A stretch of 64,000 nucleotides of DNA from Kalmusia sp. IMI 367209 (Eukaryota; Ascomycota; Dothideomycetes; Pleosporales; Didymosphaeriaceae): the NCBI GenBank assembly GCA_027946365.1, contig JAPEUQ010000017.1, forward strand, positions 496,001-560,000. Direction: 5' to 3'. The stretch's first letter is position 1. Each line of letters begins with the position of its first letter. Shown in pieces: positions 46,044 through 58,890 of this stretch. A model generated the notes under the pieces. It had not been told where the DNA came from. It worked only from the letters and a program-made list of their open reading frames with translations, and searched no databases. The translations under genes and the position numbers were made by a program.

Positions 46044-48113
46044 ATGAAGAACTCCATGATTCTTGCAGCGGCGTCTCTCCTGGCAGGCCAAGCTTTCGCT
46101 GGGGATAACGATTGGTTGAGCCCGGTGTATAAAGAGATATTCCAAAATGAGCTACCAATACCTCCGAACAAGACGCCCAAATACTCCTACTACAACTCAA
46201 CAACGAACAGTAAGCAAGCCTAAAACACGTATCTCAATAGGGTCATACTCACCATGCCTCCACTATAAGGCTATATCGACTATTACGAGATTGAGATCAA
46301 GCCGTTTGAGCAACAGGTCTATAAGGGCAATGGATTCAAGCCAGCGCAGCTAGTTGGTTATGGTAGGTTTCTTCCAGTGCGACAAATTGAATTTCACGAA
46401 CTCATTACGTTTCAGATGGCATTTCGCCAGGCCCAACATTTCGCATGGAGAAAGACCGCGAAGCTGTTGTCCGATTCATCAATCATGGCGAGAAGGACAT
46501 TTCCGTGCATCTCCACGGCTCATACAGTTCGTACTTCCTTCTAGTACTCATGTGGTTAGCTCAAAAAGCATAGGTCGTGCGCCGTTTGATGGCTGGGCCG
46601 AAGATGTTACCAAGAAGAATCAATACAAGGACTACTGTAAGTGGCAGCTCGACAGGCATCTTTATACCATCCGATGTCTGACACGGTGCTAGATTATCCG
46701 AATAGACAAGCAGCCCGGACACTGTGGTATCACGATCATGCTGTTCATCACACGGCTGAGAATGCCTATTTCGGCATGGCTGGCTTCTACATCTTGCACG
46801 ACCCGGAAGAGGACAAGCTTAATCTTCCCGCGGGCGACTACGATTTACCCCTAGCCCTGGCTGGTAAACAGTACAACAAAGACGGCACGTTGTTCAGTCC
46901 AGCGAGTGAGACGGTATCTCTTTATGGCGACGTGATTCATGTTAACGGTCAACCATGGCCATACAAGAAGGTGGAGCCGCGCAAATACCGTCTCCGATTC
47001 TTGGATACATCCATTAGCCGTGCATTCAAGCTCACCTTCGAGGACCCTAGCGCCAAAAAGGTACCTTTCAATGTCATCGGGTCCGATGCTGGACTGTTGA
47101 CCAAGCCTGTGCCATCCGACAACCTGGAGATTTCCATGGCTGAGCGCTGGGAAGTGGTCATCGATTTTAGCAATTACAAAGGCAAAAACATCACTTTGAA
47201 GAACGCTCGCGATGTACAGGCCGATGAGGACTATAACAGCACTGACAAGGTCATGCAATTTGTTGTGGGCGACACCGTCACAAGCGATCAAGGAAACGGC
47301 GACCTTCCTGCGAAACTCCGTGATGTTCCCTTCCCACCAAGCAAAAGTGGTGTTGATCGAACATTCAAGTTCGAGCGCACGGGCGGTGAGTGGAAGGTGA
47401 ATGGAGTGACTTTCTCCGATATCAACAACCGCATCCTCGCCAAGCCTCCTCGCGGTGCCATTGAGATCTGGGAACTTCAAAATGGTGGCGGAGGCTGGTC
47501 TCATCCTGTGCACATCCATCTCATTGACTTCCAAATCATCTCCCGTAAAGGTGGACGCTCTGTGCTCAACTACGAGAAAGAAGCACTAAAGGACGTAGTC
47601 CTCCTCGGCACCTCGGAAACCGTCCAAGTCATCGCCCGATATGCACCTTGGGATGGCGTCTACATGTTCCACTGCCACAATCTCATCCACGAAGATCATG
47701 ACATGATGGCTGCCTTCAATGTGTCGAGCTTATCCGACTGGGGTTACCCTGAGACAACAAAATTCATCGATCCTATGGAAGAGCGATGGCGTTCAAAGGA
47801 TTACGACGACTCCGCTTTCACTGAACAAGGCATCCAAAACCGTCTTTACGAATTCCACATGTTGGAAGCTTATGACAAGGTCAACGATGTTGAAGCCGCG
47901 CTGGAGTCGTACTATGCCAATGGACCGCCGAAGACCACACTTGCTACTAGTACAGTGAAAGCGAGCACCACAGCCTCATCGACAACGAGCAAAGCTGCCA
48001 GCACCACAAAGTCGACCTCACTCGACGATAGAAAGACGACCACGACAACCAAGAAGGATGACAGTACCAAGACATCCACGGCCAAGACAACGACGACGAC
48101 CAAGAAGAATTAA
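46044..48113 (+). CDS. Multicopper oxidase, bilirubin oxidase/CotA-like, secreted
   Basis: Oxidises phenolics, bilirubin-like tetrapyrroles or metals with reduction of O2 to water. Five exons, 46044-46209, 46270-46362, 46416-46526, 46574-46636 and 46693-48113, give 617 residues. An N-terminal signal peptide is visible (MKNSMILAAASLLAGQAFAG). All four copper-ligand blocks are present: HLHGS, WYHDHAVHHT, HPVHIHLIDFQ and FHCHNLIHEDHDMM, where the HExxxMM pattern gives the T1 Cys-His-Met site typical of CotA/bilirubin oxidases. The spacing fits this branch rather than ascomycete laccases. The last 65 residues form a Thr/Ser/Lys-rich low-complexity tail, probably O-glycosylated or wall-binding. 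Splice joins were checked by phase and by continuity of the motifs. Confidence 0.92.
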
Positions 48114-49044
48114 TATGGCACACTAATAAAAAGCACGTCTATGAATTGGTCTATGTTCTCCTCTTGTATATATTCCCTTTTTTTGGAGAACTTAGAGTGG
48201 TATTTAGGACTTTTCCTTACGATGTATATGAACTCTAATCAACGAAGTAACATGAAATTTCTTTTTCCGCTAGAAATCCTCGTGTATTATTGATTCCAAC
48301 GCTTCGTTGCTACCCTGATGTCAAGGCCATGTCCGAAGGAAACTTCAATTTGCCCACAGACCAGAGTAAGGCTCCGAATCATCTTCATCGTTCCCACACT
48401 GCTTCTCAAGTACGAATACCAAGCATCACACCAGCAAGCACATATACATATCCTCTCCGACACTTTGAGCTTGTGGAACCATATCTTCTCCATTACTAGC
48501 CAAGACCGTGTAGAGCAGAGGCGCCACAGATTGTACAGCCGAATTCGGTTTGTATAACGACAGACGTTGCGACAAGCTTTGTGAGAGAAATCCCTTTCTT
48601 TTGAAGTGTCGTGATCACGCTTCAGCCACAACATGTACCGCACATAGTGAAGAAAATTCAACCCAGGTTCCTGTCGCGACGGCTTTGCCCTCACGATGGC
48701 GTAAAAGTGACATGAGAGAACCAGTCTGTGCGTTGCTGTACTTTGCATCGCCTGGGTGGGAAGGGCCCAGCTAGATGTGGTACGAGCAGATAATTCAGAG
48801 TGTGTCGATGGAATAAAGGTCAAACGGTTGTAATCTGAAGCTCCATGCTGTATGGTGTACAGGAATGACTTTCTGTACAAATGAGATACAGGTCTCACAA
48901 GGGGAACACTTTTCCAGGACATGTTCAACATGAATTCCTGCAAATGATCGAGGTATGATCCAAAGAAGGTAAATATATTGAGAATACGCATACTCATATG
49001 GATGAACAATCATGGCACTGAACCCGAATTACATTGCTATATAC
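48114..49044. other. Intergenic; one unexplained 240-codon frame
   Basis: Lies between convergent genes (multicopper oxidase plus, DUF2985 minus), so mainly 3' flanks. A minus-strand frame of 240 codons (48287-49009) has no family resemblance and unusual Trp/Cys/Arg-rich composition; probably chance. Confidence 0.4.
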
Positions 49045-50933
49045 TCATTCCTTACTCTTCTTCTTACCCTTGGATGCACTCCTCCCGATTCCACTCGCGA
49101 CCAACCCGCGTTCTTTCCTGAGCTCGCGCAGCGCTTCCTCCGTCAGACCCTGCCGGAACATTTGCTCGACGATGATCTTTTTCCGACTCCGTTTATCTCC
49201 AATGCTGATGGTGACACCAGCCGAGATGTTGCAGCTAATACTGCACGTCAGGATAACCGCCGTCAAAGCCTTTGGTCGTTCCTTGTAGTAAATGCCCCAT
49301 GTAGTCCCGCCCAGTGCCATCTGAAACAACGAATGGCAATCAAGAAGAACGACGATAGCGATCAGGAGGCGGACGGAGAAGGCGTAATGCGTGTTCGTTT
49401 CGTGCGGCTTGTAAAAGGTGTGTGATGATGCGAGTTTGTTTTGGTGGTGTTCCAGCTTCTCCTGCTCGATGGAGGAGAGGACTGGTTCTTCGATCTCTTC
49501 ATCTCGCTCTTCGCCGGACTCCCAGGCGGGTATAGACGGTCGTGCCGGAAGCTCATTGTGGTCCCTGAGAGCAGGCAGACCGCGCTCTCTCCTTAGCCTC
49601 CACGTCTTGTGAGCGTACTTTGCTACGTAGGCCATGTGGTAGGTGTCAATTGCGCGCCACGGCGCCAGTCCAATACCAACTACGCAGAAGAGCGCTGTGA
49701 GGATCTGATCGCAGATCTCGATGAAGTAGGCTTGTCGACCGCCCACACCGATCCAACCGATCAGAAAGAGCACCCAGGCAGCGCCCCAGAAAGTTAACAA
49801 GAAAGCGTATAGGGTGATGAGAAAGCCGACAGGCTTGCGAATATATCGGCCGAATCCGCGCATGCTGCGCCTAAATTTGGCTCGTCGAGAGTGCAATAGG
49901 TGCCGAACACGGTCATTGAGCAATGCCTTTTCCTCAGCTGTCCAGCCCGGTAGGGATGCACCGTGTGGTAGTACAGCGTAATTGTGACCTTCAGATACGC
50001 CAGTAAGGACCGAAGAGATGGTGTTCGTCCTGATCAACCGGTTCGCCTGTGGTGGTTGCAGATGGCCTGTCGAGTCTTGCAGCGGCTTCTCAGCCGGAGT
50101 ATCCTCCTCGACATAGCCCTGCCCAGTCGCCTGTTCCTCATCGGTGGTGTTAGACTCGGATTGCGAAAGCTCGTACGTCGGTCGTCGGTCGTAGAAGCGC
50201 CCGAAATTGGGAATGAAGAGCGAGTTCTGCACATTGTTCAAAGTTGTGAGCGTCGAGACTTCGGGATCTATCGGCAAAGGTCAGCGCCATTAGTACATGT
50301 AATTAATATGTGCATACCAATGACATCGAGGACGTCCACTATATTGGCCTCGTACTCGCCCGCAGGTAGGCCACGAGAATGACGTAGACTGATGGTCGAC
50401 ACCTGCCTTCCAAAACCTGGCCTCCGGGAACTCCTTTCTGGAACAACTGGCGTGTAGTAGCCAACTTGAGGCACTGAATATCCCGAGCCTTCTTCGTGGA
50501 GCGTATGCAAAGGTGTGGCTGATATATGTCGTCGGAGTTCGAGATCTTCTACTTCTTTGAGAAGCGCTGGCTGCGGTCTCTCTGGCTCAGAGAAGCTGCG
50601 CCTGCGATTTCCGTACGCTTCGCCATCGTCGTCATGTGTGCGTGCGATTTGATCTGCTCCCGAATGACGAATGCGGATGGATGGCAATCGCTCGGTCTGT
50701 GTCGCGGCAGAAGACCGAGGAGTTTGAGGGGCGGACGTCTGATGCGTCGTGGTTACGGTTGGCAACACAATCGTTTGCGCATGCGGTGCGTTCGTCGTCA
50801 CGGTTGTGCGAGGGCCGGCGCCTGTGTACGTCGTCGTTGTTATGGTTGGGCCATGGAAGGTGGTGGTGGTAGTGGAGGAAACGCCGGCTGGGTTTGGCCT
50901 CCTGCCATTGTCGCGTACGTTGCGCTCACTCAT
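49045..50933 (-). CDS. DUF2985 membrane protein
   Basis: Fungal membrane protein of unknown role. Exons 50933-50318 and 50267-49045 (50-nt intron) give 612 residues. The first 300 residues are disordered, with a Thr-rich opening and Ser/Arg-rich patches. The conserved core starts at FRRSMRGFGRYIRKPVGFLI with helices at YAFLLTFWGAAWVLFLIGWI and QILTALFCVVGIGLAPWRAI, followed by DTYHMAYVAKYAHKTWRLRR. Two further helices (RLLIAIVVLLDCHSLFQMAL and ALTAVILTCSISCNISAGV) precede a Lys-rich C-terminus ending SKGKKKSKE. The GLAPWRAIDTYHM block is the family hallmark. Location is likely an internal membrane or the plasma membrane. Confidence 0.86.
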
Positions 50934-51665
50934 ATCTGGCCAGCGCTACGTTCACGCTTCGAGCATCTGCTTGCGCGCTTCGTCCAAGATGCAATGGGTT
51001 CCGGATGAACTTCTACATCGCTTGTGACTTAGCTGACAAAATCTCCATCAGCCGCCTGTTGGTGATCGGCGGGGCTGTAGCAGAGCCAATGAGGTCAGGG
51101 GTGCGTGTTGTGACCATCGCATCAGTGGCGCCCGTAAAACGGATAAACGGAGCTCTCCCAGCCTGTCGCACTTTTGACCCTACGCAATGTTGATACAAAA
51201 ATCATAATGTTCAAAACGACTCAGGTGTTTCAACGAGTGGCCACAGCCACCGCCAATAGGCCGCCCCGTGCACGACGACGGCTGCTGGCTGCCGCTGACG
51301 TCCCACCTCGCCGACGCATCGAAACACTGCACAGTACTAAAGCCTCAGTAGTAGCCGCATCGATGTTGAGCGCATAGTCTGACGATACAAGCATACAATA
51401 TGCATAATCTTATGTCGCCCATCAACGGTCCAGAAAAAGGCCTAGCATTACACAGCCTGCGCGCATCAGCGCACGCCGAGGGCCACTTTTCGGGGACCGA
51501 TCTCACAAGGCGGACAAAGCAAACCTCGGACATGCATTTCCCAAACAGGCATGCATCACACCATGACCGAAGGCCCTCATAAAGTAAAATGTTGAATAAT
51601 GGCACTGCTCCCATTGCTCGCGCATTACGCCTAAGCCAGAGTCTCATACTCAGTTTTGCGCAGCT
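50934..51665. other. Divergent promoter region, no gene
   Basis: About 730 bp between the DUF2985 gene (minus) and the P450 gene (plus), marking the left border of the secondary-metabolite cluster. No gene seen. Confidence 0.45.
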
Positions 51666-53287
51666 ATGCTCTCCACTACCTCTGTCGTTGCTATTGTGGC
51701 GGCCGCCCTATTCGCATGGCTGGCTCAGAGATTCTCAGCAAGGAGGAAATTCGCGGGGCTGCCGAGGGTGGGAATCGAGCCTGGGTTCTTGGGCCTGAAG
51801 CTACCAGCTGCGAAAGCTGAATTCTTTGAGAAGGGTCAGCAGTTGATGGAGCAAGGTTATGCGCTGGTTGGCACCCCTTCAAGGCAATTCAAATGGAACG
51901 TATTTCTGATACTGGAAACAGCACAAGGACACACCATATATTATTCAGACAGTGGACAATGAGCGGTTAGTCGTACCAGACAAGTTCATCGACGAGCTCA
52001 AGAATCTTCCCGACACACAAATAAGCTTCAAAGAAGAGCTGCTCGACCGCTTCATGGGCAAGTACACAAAGATGGACGCCGTGCGCGGCTCCAACATCCA
52101 CCGCGAAGTCGTCACCGGACCCTTGACCAAGAGCCTGGGCAAGCTTCTTCCGCTGATGAAAGAGGAGGCCGAAGTATCATTGTCACAAACGCTCAAGGAC
52201 GTCAACGCAAAAGGTACATTTCAGCTCATCTCCCTCCGTTACTTTCCAAATCCAGTCAGTTCTAACTGGTTGAGCAGAGTTTACTCCCATCAAAGGTTCT
52301 GGCCTCATCTTCAGCGCAATCGGCCAAATTACCTCCCGCATCCTCGTTGACGAACCCTTCGCCCGCGATCCCGCCTGGCTCGAAACCATAATGGGTTACA
52401 CCGCCTCCGTAGCCATCTTCTCAATGACCATGCGCACCATCAACCCAATCTTCCGCCCCATCGCCTACTGGACCCTCGCCAGCGGCAAGAAACTCCGCGC
52501 CGACATCAAGAAGATAGAGAACTTCCTTGTCCCCGTGATCAAAACGCGCCAGAACCGGCCCGAAGAGAAGCAAGCCCCGCAAGACATCGTGCAGTGGCTC
52601 ATCGAAGGAGTAAAAGACAAGGACAAGCAGCCCGAGCAAATCGTGCTGAAGATCCTATTCCTGATCGTCGCAGCCATGCACACCAGCGCCGTCACCGCCA
52701 TCCACGTCCTCTACGACCTCGTCGCGCAGCCCGAAGCAATGGAAGCCCTCCGCGCCGAAGCCCGCGCCGAAATCGCCGCCAACGGCTGGTCTCTCACCAC
52801 TCTCCTCAAGCTCCGCAAAATGGAGTCTTTCCTCAAGGAATCCGGCCGCGTCAACTCCGCCGGCGTCGTCTCCTTCCAGCGCTTCACCCTCGCGCCTATC
52901 ACCCTGTCAAATGGCTTCACCATCCCCGCTAATACGCACATCTGCGCTGCATCCGACGCCCGGAGCCGCGACTCTGCGTTGTACGCCAATCCGACGGAAT
53001 TCGAACCGCTGCGGTTCTACGAGGAGGGCACAGACTTGGATTCCGCGAAGCTCTTCAGCTCAGTCGTGGCGGGGGATTCGTGGTTTGGATTTGGGCGGCA
53101 GGCGTGTCCTGGGCGGTGGTATGCGAGTGCGCTGATCAAGCTGATACTTTGTTTGTTGTTGGTCGAGTACGACTTGGAGCTCAAGTACCCGAAGGGGCAG
53201 ACTGGGCGGCCGAAGAATTGGGTCAAGGATGAGAAGACGGGCCCGGATATGGAGCAGATGATTCTGATTAAGAAGAGGCAGGCGTGA
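51666..53287 (+). CDS. Cytochrome P450 monooxygenase
   Basis: Haem-thiolate monooxygenase anchored in the ER. Exons 51666-51899, 51949-52213 and 52278-53287 give 502 residues. The N-terminal helix is MLSTTSVVAIVAAALFAWLA. The I-helix is ILFLIVAAMHTSAVTAIHVL, the K-helix ExxR is ESGR in FLKESGRVNS, and the haem loop is WFGFGRQACPGRWYAS with the cysteine ligand. The branch resembles fungal CYPs related to ent-kaurene oxidase. It is tail-to-tail with the NRPS (443 bp apart), so a tailoring role in that pathway is likely. The first intron was chosen because it restores RQFKWNTVDNERLVVP. Confidence 0.9.
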
Positions 53288-53729
53288 AGGTAGGGGTCTA
53301 GAAGCCTGTGATATGTTGTGGGATACACGACATGGTTTCTGGCAGGAGGACTTGGATGTATAGTATGAAGATATTATGATCAACATGTTTAATTTCAATG
53401 ACTAGGCCTTGTAAGAGTGAGTAGATTACTATCAGTATTTTGTTCTCAAACAGATGAACACTGGATGCATACACTTGTTCCCGCAGCGTGACCAACAAGC
53501 TCACATCAGCTTTCACAACTATGCATCATATTGATCATGCAAAGCATCCATTTCCAGGGCTCAGGCTAGTGACAAGTAGATTTAAAACGGGTTGAAGACG
53601 TATGTGTGAATATAAATTAGATGTTACAATGCATAACAAATACAAATACTCCTAACGTGACGGCAACAAAATGCTGGAAACCCTCTAACTCCACGCAGCA
53701 AAACAACATTCAAAAGCCAAACATAACCA
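53288..53729. other. Convergent 3' flanks of P450 and NRPS
   Basis: AT-leaning spacer with no gene. Confidence 0.5.
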
Positions 53730-56700
53730 TTAACCATAAATCCTCCAAGCCCAACTCACGGAGCCACTCCGTCGAGTCCACCCGCAGCACCCCCGCGCCA
53801 AAGCCTGCAACCGCGTCCCAGACTCGACTTCGCCCAGCTCGCACCCTCCAACAGCCAGTATACTGTTCTCCACCTCCTCCACGCTAACGTCCTCCCCTAT
53901 TAAGCCAAACGCCGTATCAATGCGGGCTGCAAGCCGCCGAACCTCCTCAGCCGAGAACAGCTCAGAGTCGAACTCAATCCGCAGCGTCGCCTCGCTCGCA
54001 CTGACGGCCGAAAACTCAAACATGATGGCGAATTTGGAACCCCGGGCCCATGAAATTAGGGGCTCGATACCGGCGATCTTGCTCGCCTGCGCTTGGCCGA
54101 GCTCGTGGAACGTCACCATGGCGTTGAAGAGCGGATGGTTGGGGATGGTGGTCTTTGCCGCCGCGCGCAGAGTCTCGTCGTCGGACGAAGCGAGTATGTC
54201 GAGCAGAGAGTTCCAGTTTGTTCCGTGTGCGAGGGCCGATTGGGCTGATCTCTGAACGGACTTGAGGAAAGAAGTGATGGGTGCCTTGGTAGTCTTCGAA
54301 TGCGAGATTCGAATGGGTAACGGTTGTAGGAAGAGCCCTACGGTGCGCATATCCTCTTCTTGTCGACCGAGGTAGGGGCTGCCGAGCAACAGGTCTTGCT
54401 TGGACGAGTTGTCTGCTTGTAAGACTAGTGAGACGATGCCCAGGGCGACTTGATGCAAGGTAAGACCCTTCGAGCGAGAGACGGCTGACAAGTTCGACAT
54501 TGTGCTGTTCGAGAGCTGGAAAAGCACTGACTCGCCGGCATACGATGTACGAGGCTGCTTCATATAGGAAGATCCTGACAGATCCATACCGGAGAGGTAC
54601 GACGTCCAGAAGTTAGCCGTAGTCTTGGGAGCTTTGAAGTCCCAGTTCGTGTCTTGATACCGTCGCTCGGTGTGCTGGAGCCCCGGTGTTGAAGAACTCG
54701 GCAGTGAACTCATCGAAGAGGCGATTCAACGTGGTGTAATCGCATATGATATGGCTGATGCATATGAGCATGTGACGCTGGGATACCAGGACTCTAACAG
54801 GGTCTTCTATTTCAAGCTGGAATTCCCTGTCGATTGCTTCCTGCACATCAAAAGACTCCACGAATGAAGCCGTAGGAGCTTCTAGAGCATATACCCTTTC
54901 CACACCATGTGCCGACTCCCGGAATCTGCAACGCAGAATAGAGTGCCTCGCAAGGACAGTGTTCCATGCAGACAATAGTGCGTTGTGCTCATTGAAAGTT
55001 GCGTCTAGCTCGGAAACATGAGAGACGTTGAATGAGGATGTCCCAAGGTTTTTCTTGTACTTCCAGAACCAGTCTGCCTCGATAGGCGATACTCCGTGCT
55101 CCCCAAGAGTGGCGACAGTGTCTTCGGCTGTCATCTCTTCAACGGCATTCTTAGCTGAAATTTTTGCATCGATGGCGGCCGCAAGCTCTGCTACTGTAGG
55201 GTTTTCGATGATGGTACGAACCGTGAAGCGTTGGCCAAAGTGGGTAGAGATACGATTCGCCAACTGCAGCTGCAAGATTGAATGTCCGCCAAGCATCATG
55301 AAGTCTGATTCATGATCGATGACGATGTCGGAGTCGAGATTCAACAAATTGCGCATATTTTCGACGAGCATCTGCTCGGTTGCCATCATCGCCTTTTGAG
55401 GTCCAGAGGACACAGTCGCAACATCCGCAACCATTTCGACATTAGCCACTGCTTCCTGGGATTCTAGAGGGCCATTAGTGACATCCACACTCATTCCTTC
55501 AAGAGCTTTGTAGTCGAGTTTTCCTGCAGGAGTCAAAGGGAATTGCTCTACAGAGAGCACGCTTCGAGGCATGGCATACGGAGGCAATGCTGTTCGGATC
55601 AAAGCCTTGGCTTCCGTTGCGCTGACTGAAGGTGCCAGATATGCTGCCACAAGATGATCTTCACGGCGGAAAATAGCAGCGGTCTCACATCCTGGGATGG
55701 CTTTTCGGACCCTAACCTCCAAGTCATCCAAATCCAGTCGGAAGCCGCGCAGTTTGATTTGTCGGTCCTTACGTCCTAGAAGGCAGATGTGTCCAGTAGC
55801 ACTATCCCAGTAGCCGAAGTCGCCAGTCTTATACATCATCTGGTTTGTCTCCGGCATCACAGAGTCACCGAGGAAACGTTCCTTGTTCTGGTCAGGAAGT
55901 CCGATATACCCCAGTGACACTTGGATGCCCGCCAGGTACACCTCACCGACTGCGCCTGGGGGCAGAAGTCTGTGATTCCGGTCGAGGATGTAAAATCGGC
56001 TTGATGGATTTGCTCGACCAAGAGTCACAGGTTGATCTGGTAGCAGTCGCTGAATAGTTGCACCACAGGTGGCCTCAGTGGGGCCATACATATTGTAGAG
56101 TTGATGGCTTCGCGCCCATATATCGCACACGTTCTGTGGGACAGCCTCACCGACAAGGTAGACATTCTGTAGTTGAGGATATTGGCTAGGAGATATCGCC
56201 TTCGCGATCGAAGGAGTCAGGATCGCGGAGTTGCTCAGTTCCAAATGCGTGAAAGGTTCCTCCTGATCTTTTGATGCCAGTCGCAGTGCGGCGCCATACG
56301 TTAAAGCTGAGAAAATCTCATGGATGCTGCCATCGAAGACAGGCGACATGATTTGAGCTACCACGACTCCTGGTCCAGCACCTAACCGAACTTCACGATC
56401 CTTCTGGAATGCAACCAAGCCCTTGTGAGTACACTGGACGGCTTTAGGTCGCCCAGTTGAGCCAGATGTGAAGCAGATATAAGCCAGGTCATCAGGACGA
56501 GCTAATCGCCTTCTGGGATACTCGATGGACACTGGTGTATCATTTACGGTAAGAACTTCTTCCACCACCAAGGTTTGGTACGCGGTTGTTTCATTGTGCT
56601 CCAGAACAATCGTCCGAGAAGCGGTTGCTGGTACTAGGAGGGTACGCGCTCCGCTTCGTTCAAAATTCATTTGACGTACTGTAACTGGCGCTGAAGGGTC

Positions 56701-58572
56701 TAATGGCGCATATACACCACCAGCTTTCAGAATGCCAAAGATTGCGATAAGCCAGTTGACAGACCGGTCTGCAAAGACGCATATAGCTTCGTTGCGTTCG
56801 ATGCCCTTGAGTTTGTGGGCCACAATACCCGCGGCTTGATCGAATGCATTGTAGGACATTGAGAAGCTACCTTGAATGACAGCTGTATCGTTTGGTCGCC
56901 TTGCAACGGCGTTCTCAAAGAGGGTAACCAGATCGTCACCCTTAGATGCATCCAATGTCTCGAGCGAATCGCAGTTGCTCCATTGCCGTACCGTCCGATC
57001 CATTTCGGAAGGTAATGTGTCGAGAAGTGCGGAATTGCTTTGCAAAAGGCTGTTCATGCTGTGCTGGAAGACAGATCGTATGTTTGCAGCGTCTGCCTCT
57101 GTATATTGGGCGGTCGAAAAGAGCAGCTGAACCCGACTCTTTTGCTCTATTATGATATTGAGCGGCACTCCAGATTGCATATCAGCACGTTGGGCGGTCT
57201 CGTGGTCACACTCGAATTGTGTGGCCATGACAGAGTCGAAGTGTCGGTCGAAACCGTCAGCAGCTTCGGAATGCTGCACATTGTTCAGTTCAAGGATGCC
57301 GTCGTGGATACGCCGTAATAAGTCAGCCCCTGAATCTGCATAGTCTTTGGTGCTAGCGAATAATGGTAGGATGTTGATCAAAGGCCCTATTGCTTCGAAA
57401 GCGCCCGGAATCGGCAGATCGCGCCCTGAAAATACGAGACCAAAAGAAACCTCCTCCGTGTCGAGGAATTTGCTAAGAGTCAATGCCCATGCAGCACCGA
57501 TGTACACTGCTCTTGTGTATCCGGTGTTCGCAGTTGCAGCTGCTAACTGTTCATCGGGGAATTCGATTGCAATACGACCCTGGGCAATCTTGCTCTTCTT
57601 GATGGTTCGTTGGGGGGCCAGACGTAGCTGACTCTTGGCGGAGGGATATTGTTCGCGTTTACTGGCCCAAAAATATCTCGTAGCCTCTCTCCGCTCATCC
57701 TGAAACGTCCGCAGCAGCGATGTCGTACTTCTGAATGACGGACCAGGCGCTACGTACTCTCCTCGCAATGATCGATTAACTTTGTCCCGCAAAATGCGGG
57801 CGGAAAATCCGTCGATAAACGCATGGTGGATGCGCCAAACAACAGTGACGTCCTTGTCATTATCTTGCGATTCTATGGCCGCGATTCTGGATATCGCGCC
57901 GCCGGCGTTCAACGCACTCGCCACCTCTTTCTCGAATTCGGCTTCAGTCTCTGCCTTACTCGCTTGCCACAGCAGAAATTCTTGTGGCAAAGTGTCCAGG
58001 TCTTCGATCAGGTCGGCAAATATTGGCTCGCTCAGAATGACATTTGTCCAAGCTTTGCGCACAGTCTCGATGTCCCATTCTGCGTACGTCTCGTGGAGCG
58101 TCACAATGTTGAGTTTGGGATTGTCCAAGCTTCCGCGAAGGAGCAACAGCTGAGACTCGGTGAATTTGGTTGCATCAACTTTGTCGAGTACATCCTTCGC
58201 CGAAATTCCCGATACGTCGGATGTGTCTGTCGCGTGCAGAATTTGTGCTGCATCGATGCGTGGTGCGTCGTCAAATCGGTCTGGAAAGGTGCTCGAGGAA
58301 GGTGAAAGTGATATTGGTGAGGGCGGTAGGTTTGTGGCGGACAGAACCGCGAATGATATGGCTTCTTCTAGCGTTGGCGCTCTGAGGAAGACGCCTGCGG
58401 GGATCGCTAACCCTCGTTTCTGGCACTCTGCAGACACGAGGATTGCTGATAGCGAGTCTCCACCAAGCTCCACGAAGGTGGTTGCATATTGTATAGCGTG
58501 TGCAGACACACCCAGCACCGTGGATATAGCTTGCGCGACAAGCGACTCGTTCGTGTTGGTTTTGAGATCCAT
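53730..58572 (-). CDS. Nonribosomal peptide synthetase, T-C-A-T-C, frame broken near 54,670
   Basis: Assembles a peptide on carrier domains. The main frame (58572-54613) holds: carrier domain T1 with phosphopantetheine Ser40 in LGGDSLSAI; condensation C1 with HHAFIDG at about residue 249; adenylation A with FTSGSTGRPKAV, MYGPTEAT, YKTGDFGYW, GRKDRQIKLRGFRLD and FPLTPAGKLDYKALE; carrier T2 with MLGGHSILQL; and the start of C2 with ISHIICDYTTL. C2 continues in another frame from QHTERRYQDTNWDF to the stop at 53730. The switch lies between about 54660 and 54690, needs one base, and no GT-AG intron there preserves the conserved C-domain helix. Total about 1610 residues. There is no initiating A domain before T1, so T1 must be loaded in trans or an upstream A was lost. 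The ends T-C-(A)-T-C recall fusarinine-type synthetases (NPS6/SidD) without their first A; that link is weak. Confidence 0.85.
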
Positions 58573-58890
58573 GGTATTGGGTCAGTATCGCTAGGGAGCA
58601 ATGATTGGCATAACTAAAAGATCAACCAACTGCTGAAGGAGTATCAAGAGTTAGTAGATATGAGAACTTCCCCATTCGGAAATCCGGATCATCGTACCCC
58701 TTTGAGACGTTGAGGCTGTACAATACACAGCTCCACGGAGTGGCCATCTCGGTGTCCGAAGGCAAAATGTAAGTATTTACTAGTCATTGCTTGTTTAGGA
58801 GTCCGAGACCCACAACGCCTCATAGCGCTTGTGTATTTCTTGATTTCCCCACGTGCGGCTGGATCTGCTTTGCATCCGTCGTTCAACGCA
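58573..58890. promoter_or_regulatory. Divergent promoter of NRPS and FAD monooxygenase
   Basis: A 318-bp spacer shared by two cluster genes, suggesting joint control. ATTGG (inverted CCAAT) occurs at 58576-58580 and 58604-58608. No cluster-specific activator gene is seen in the window. Confidence 0.5.

Noticed and set aside
54700..54760. A 56-nt intron to explain the NRPS frame break
   Set aside because: It would delete the conserved LNRLFDEF helix and does not restore the phase of ERRYQDT.
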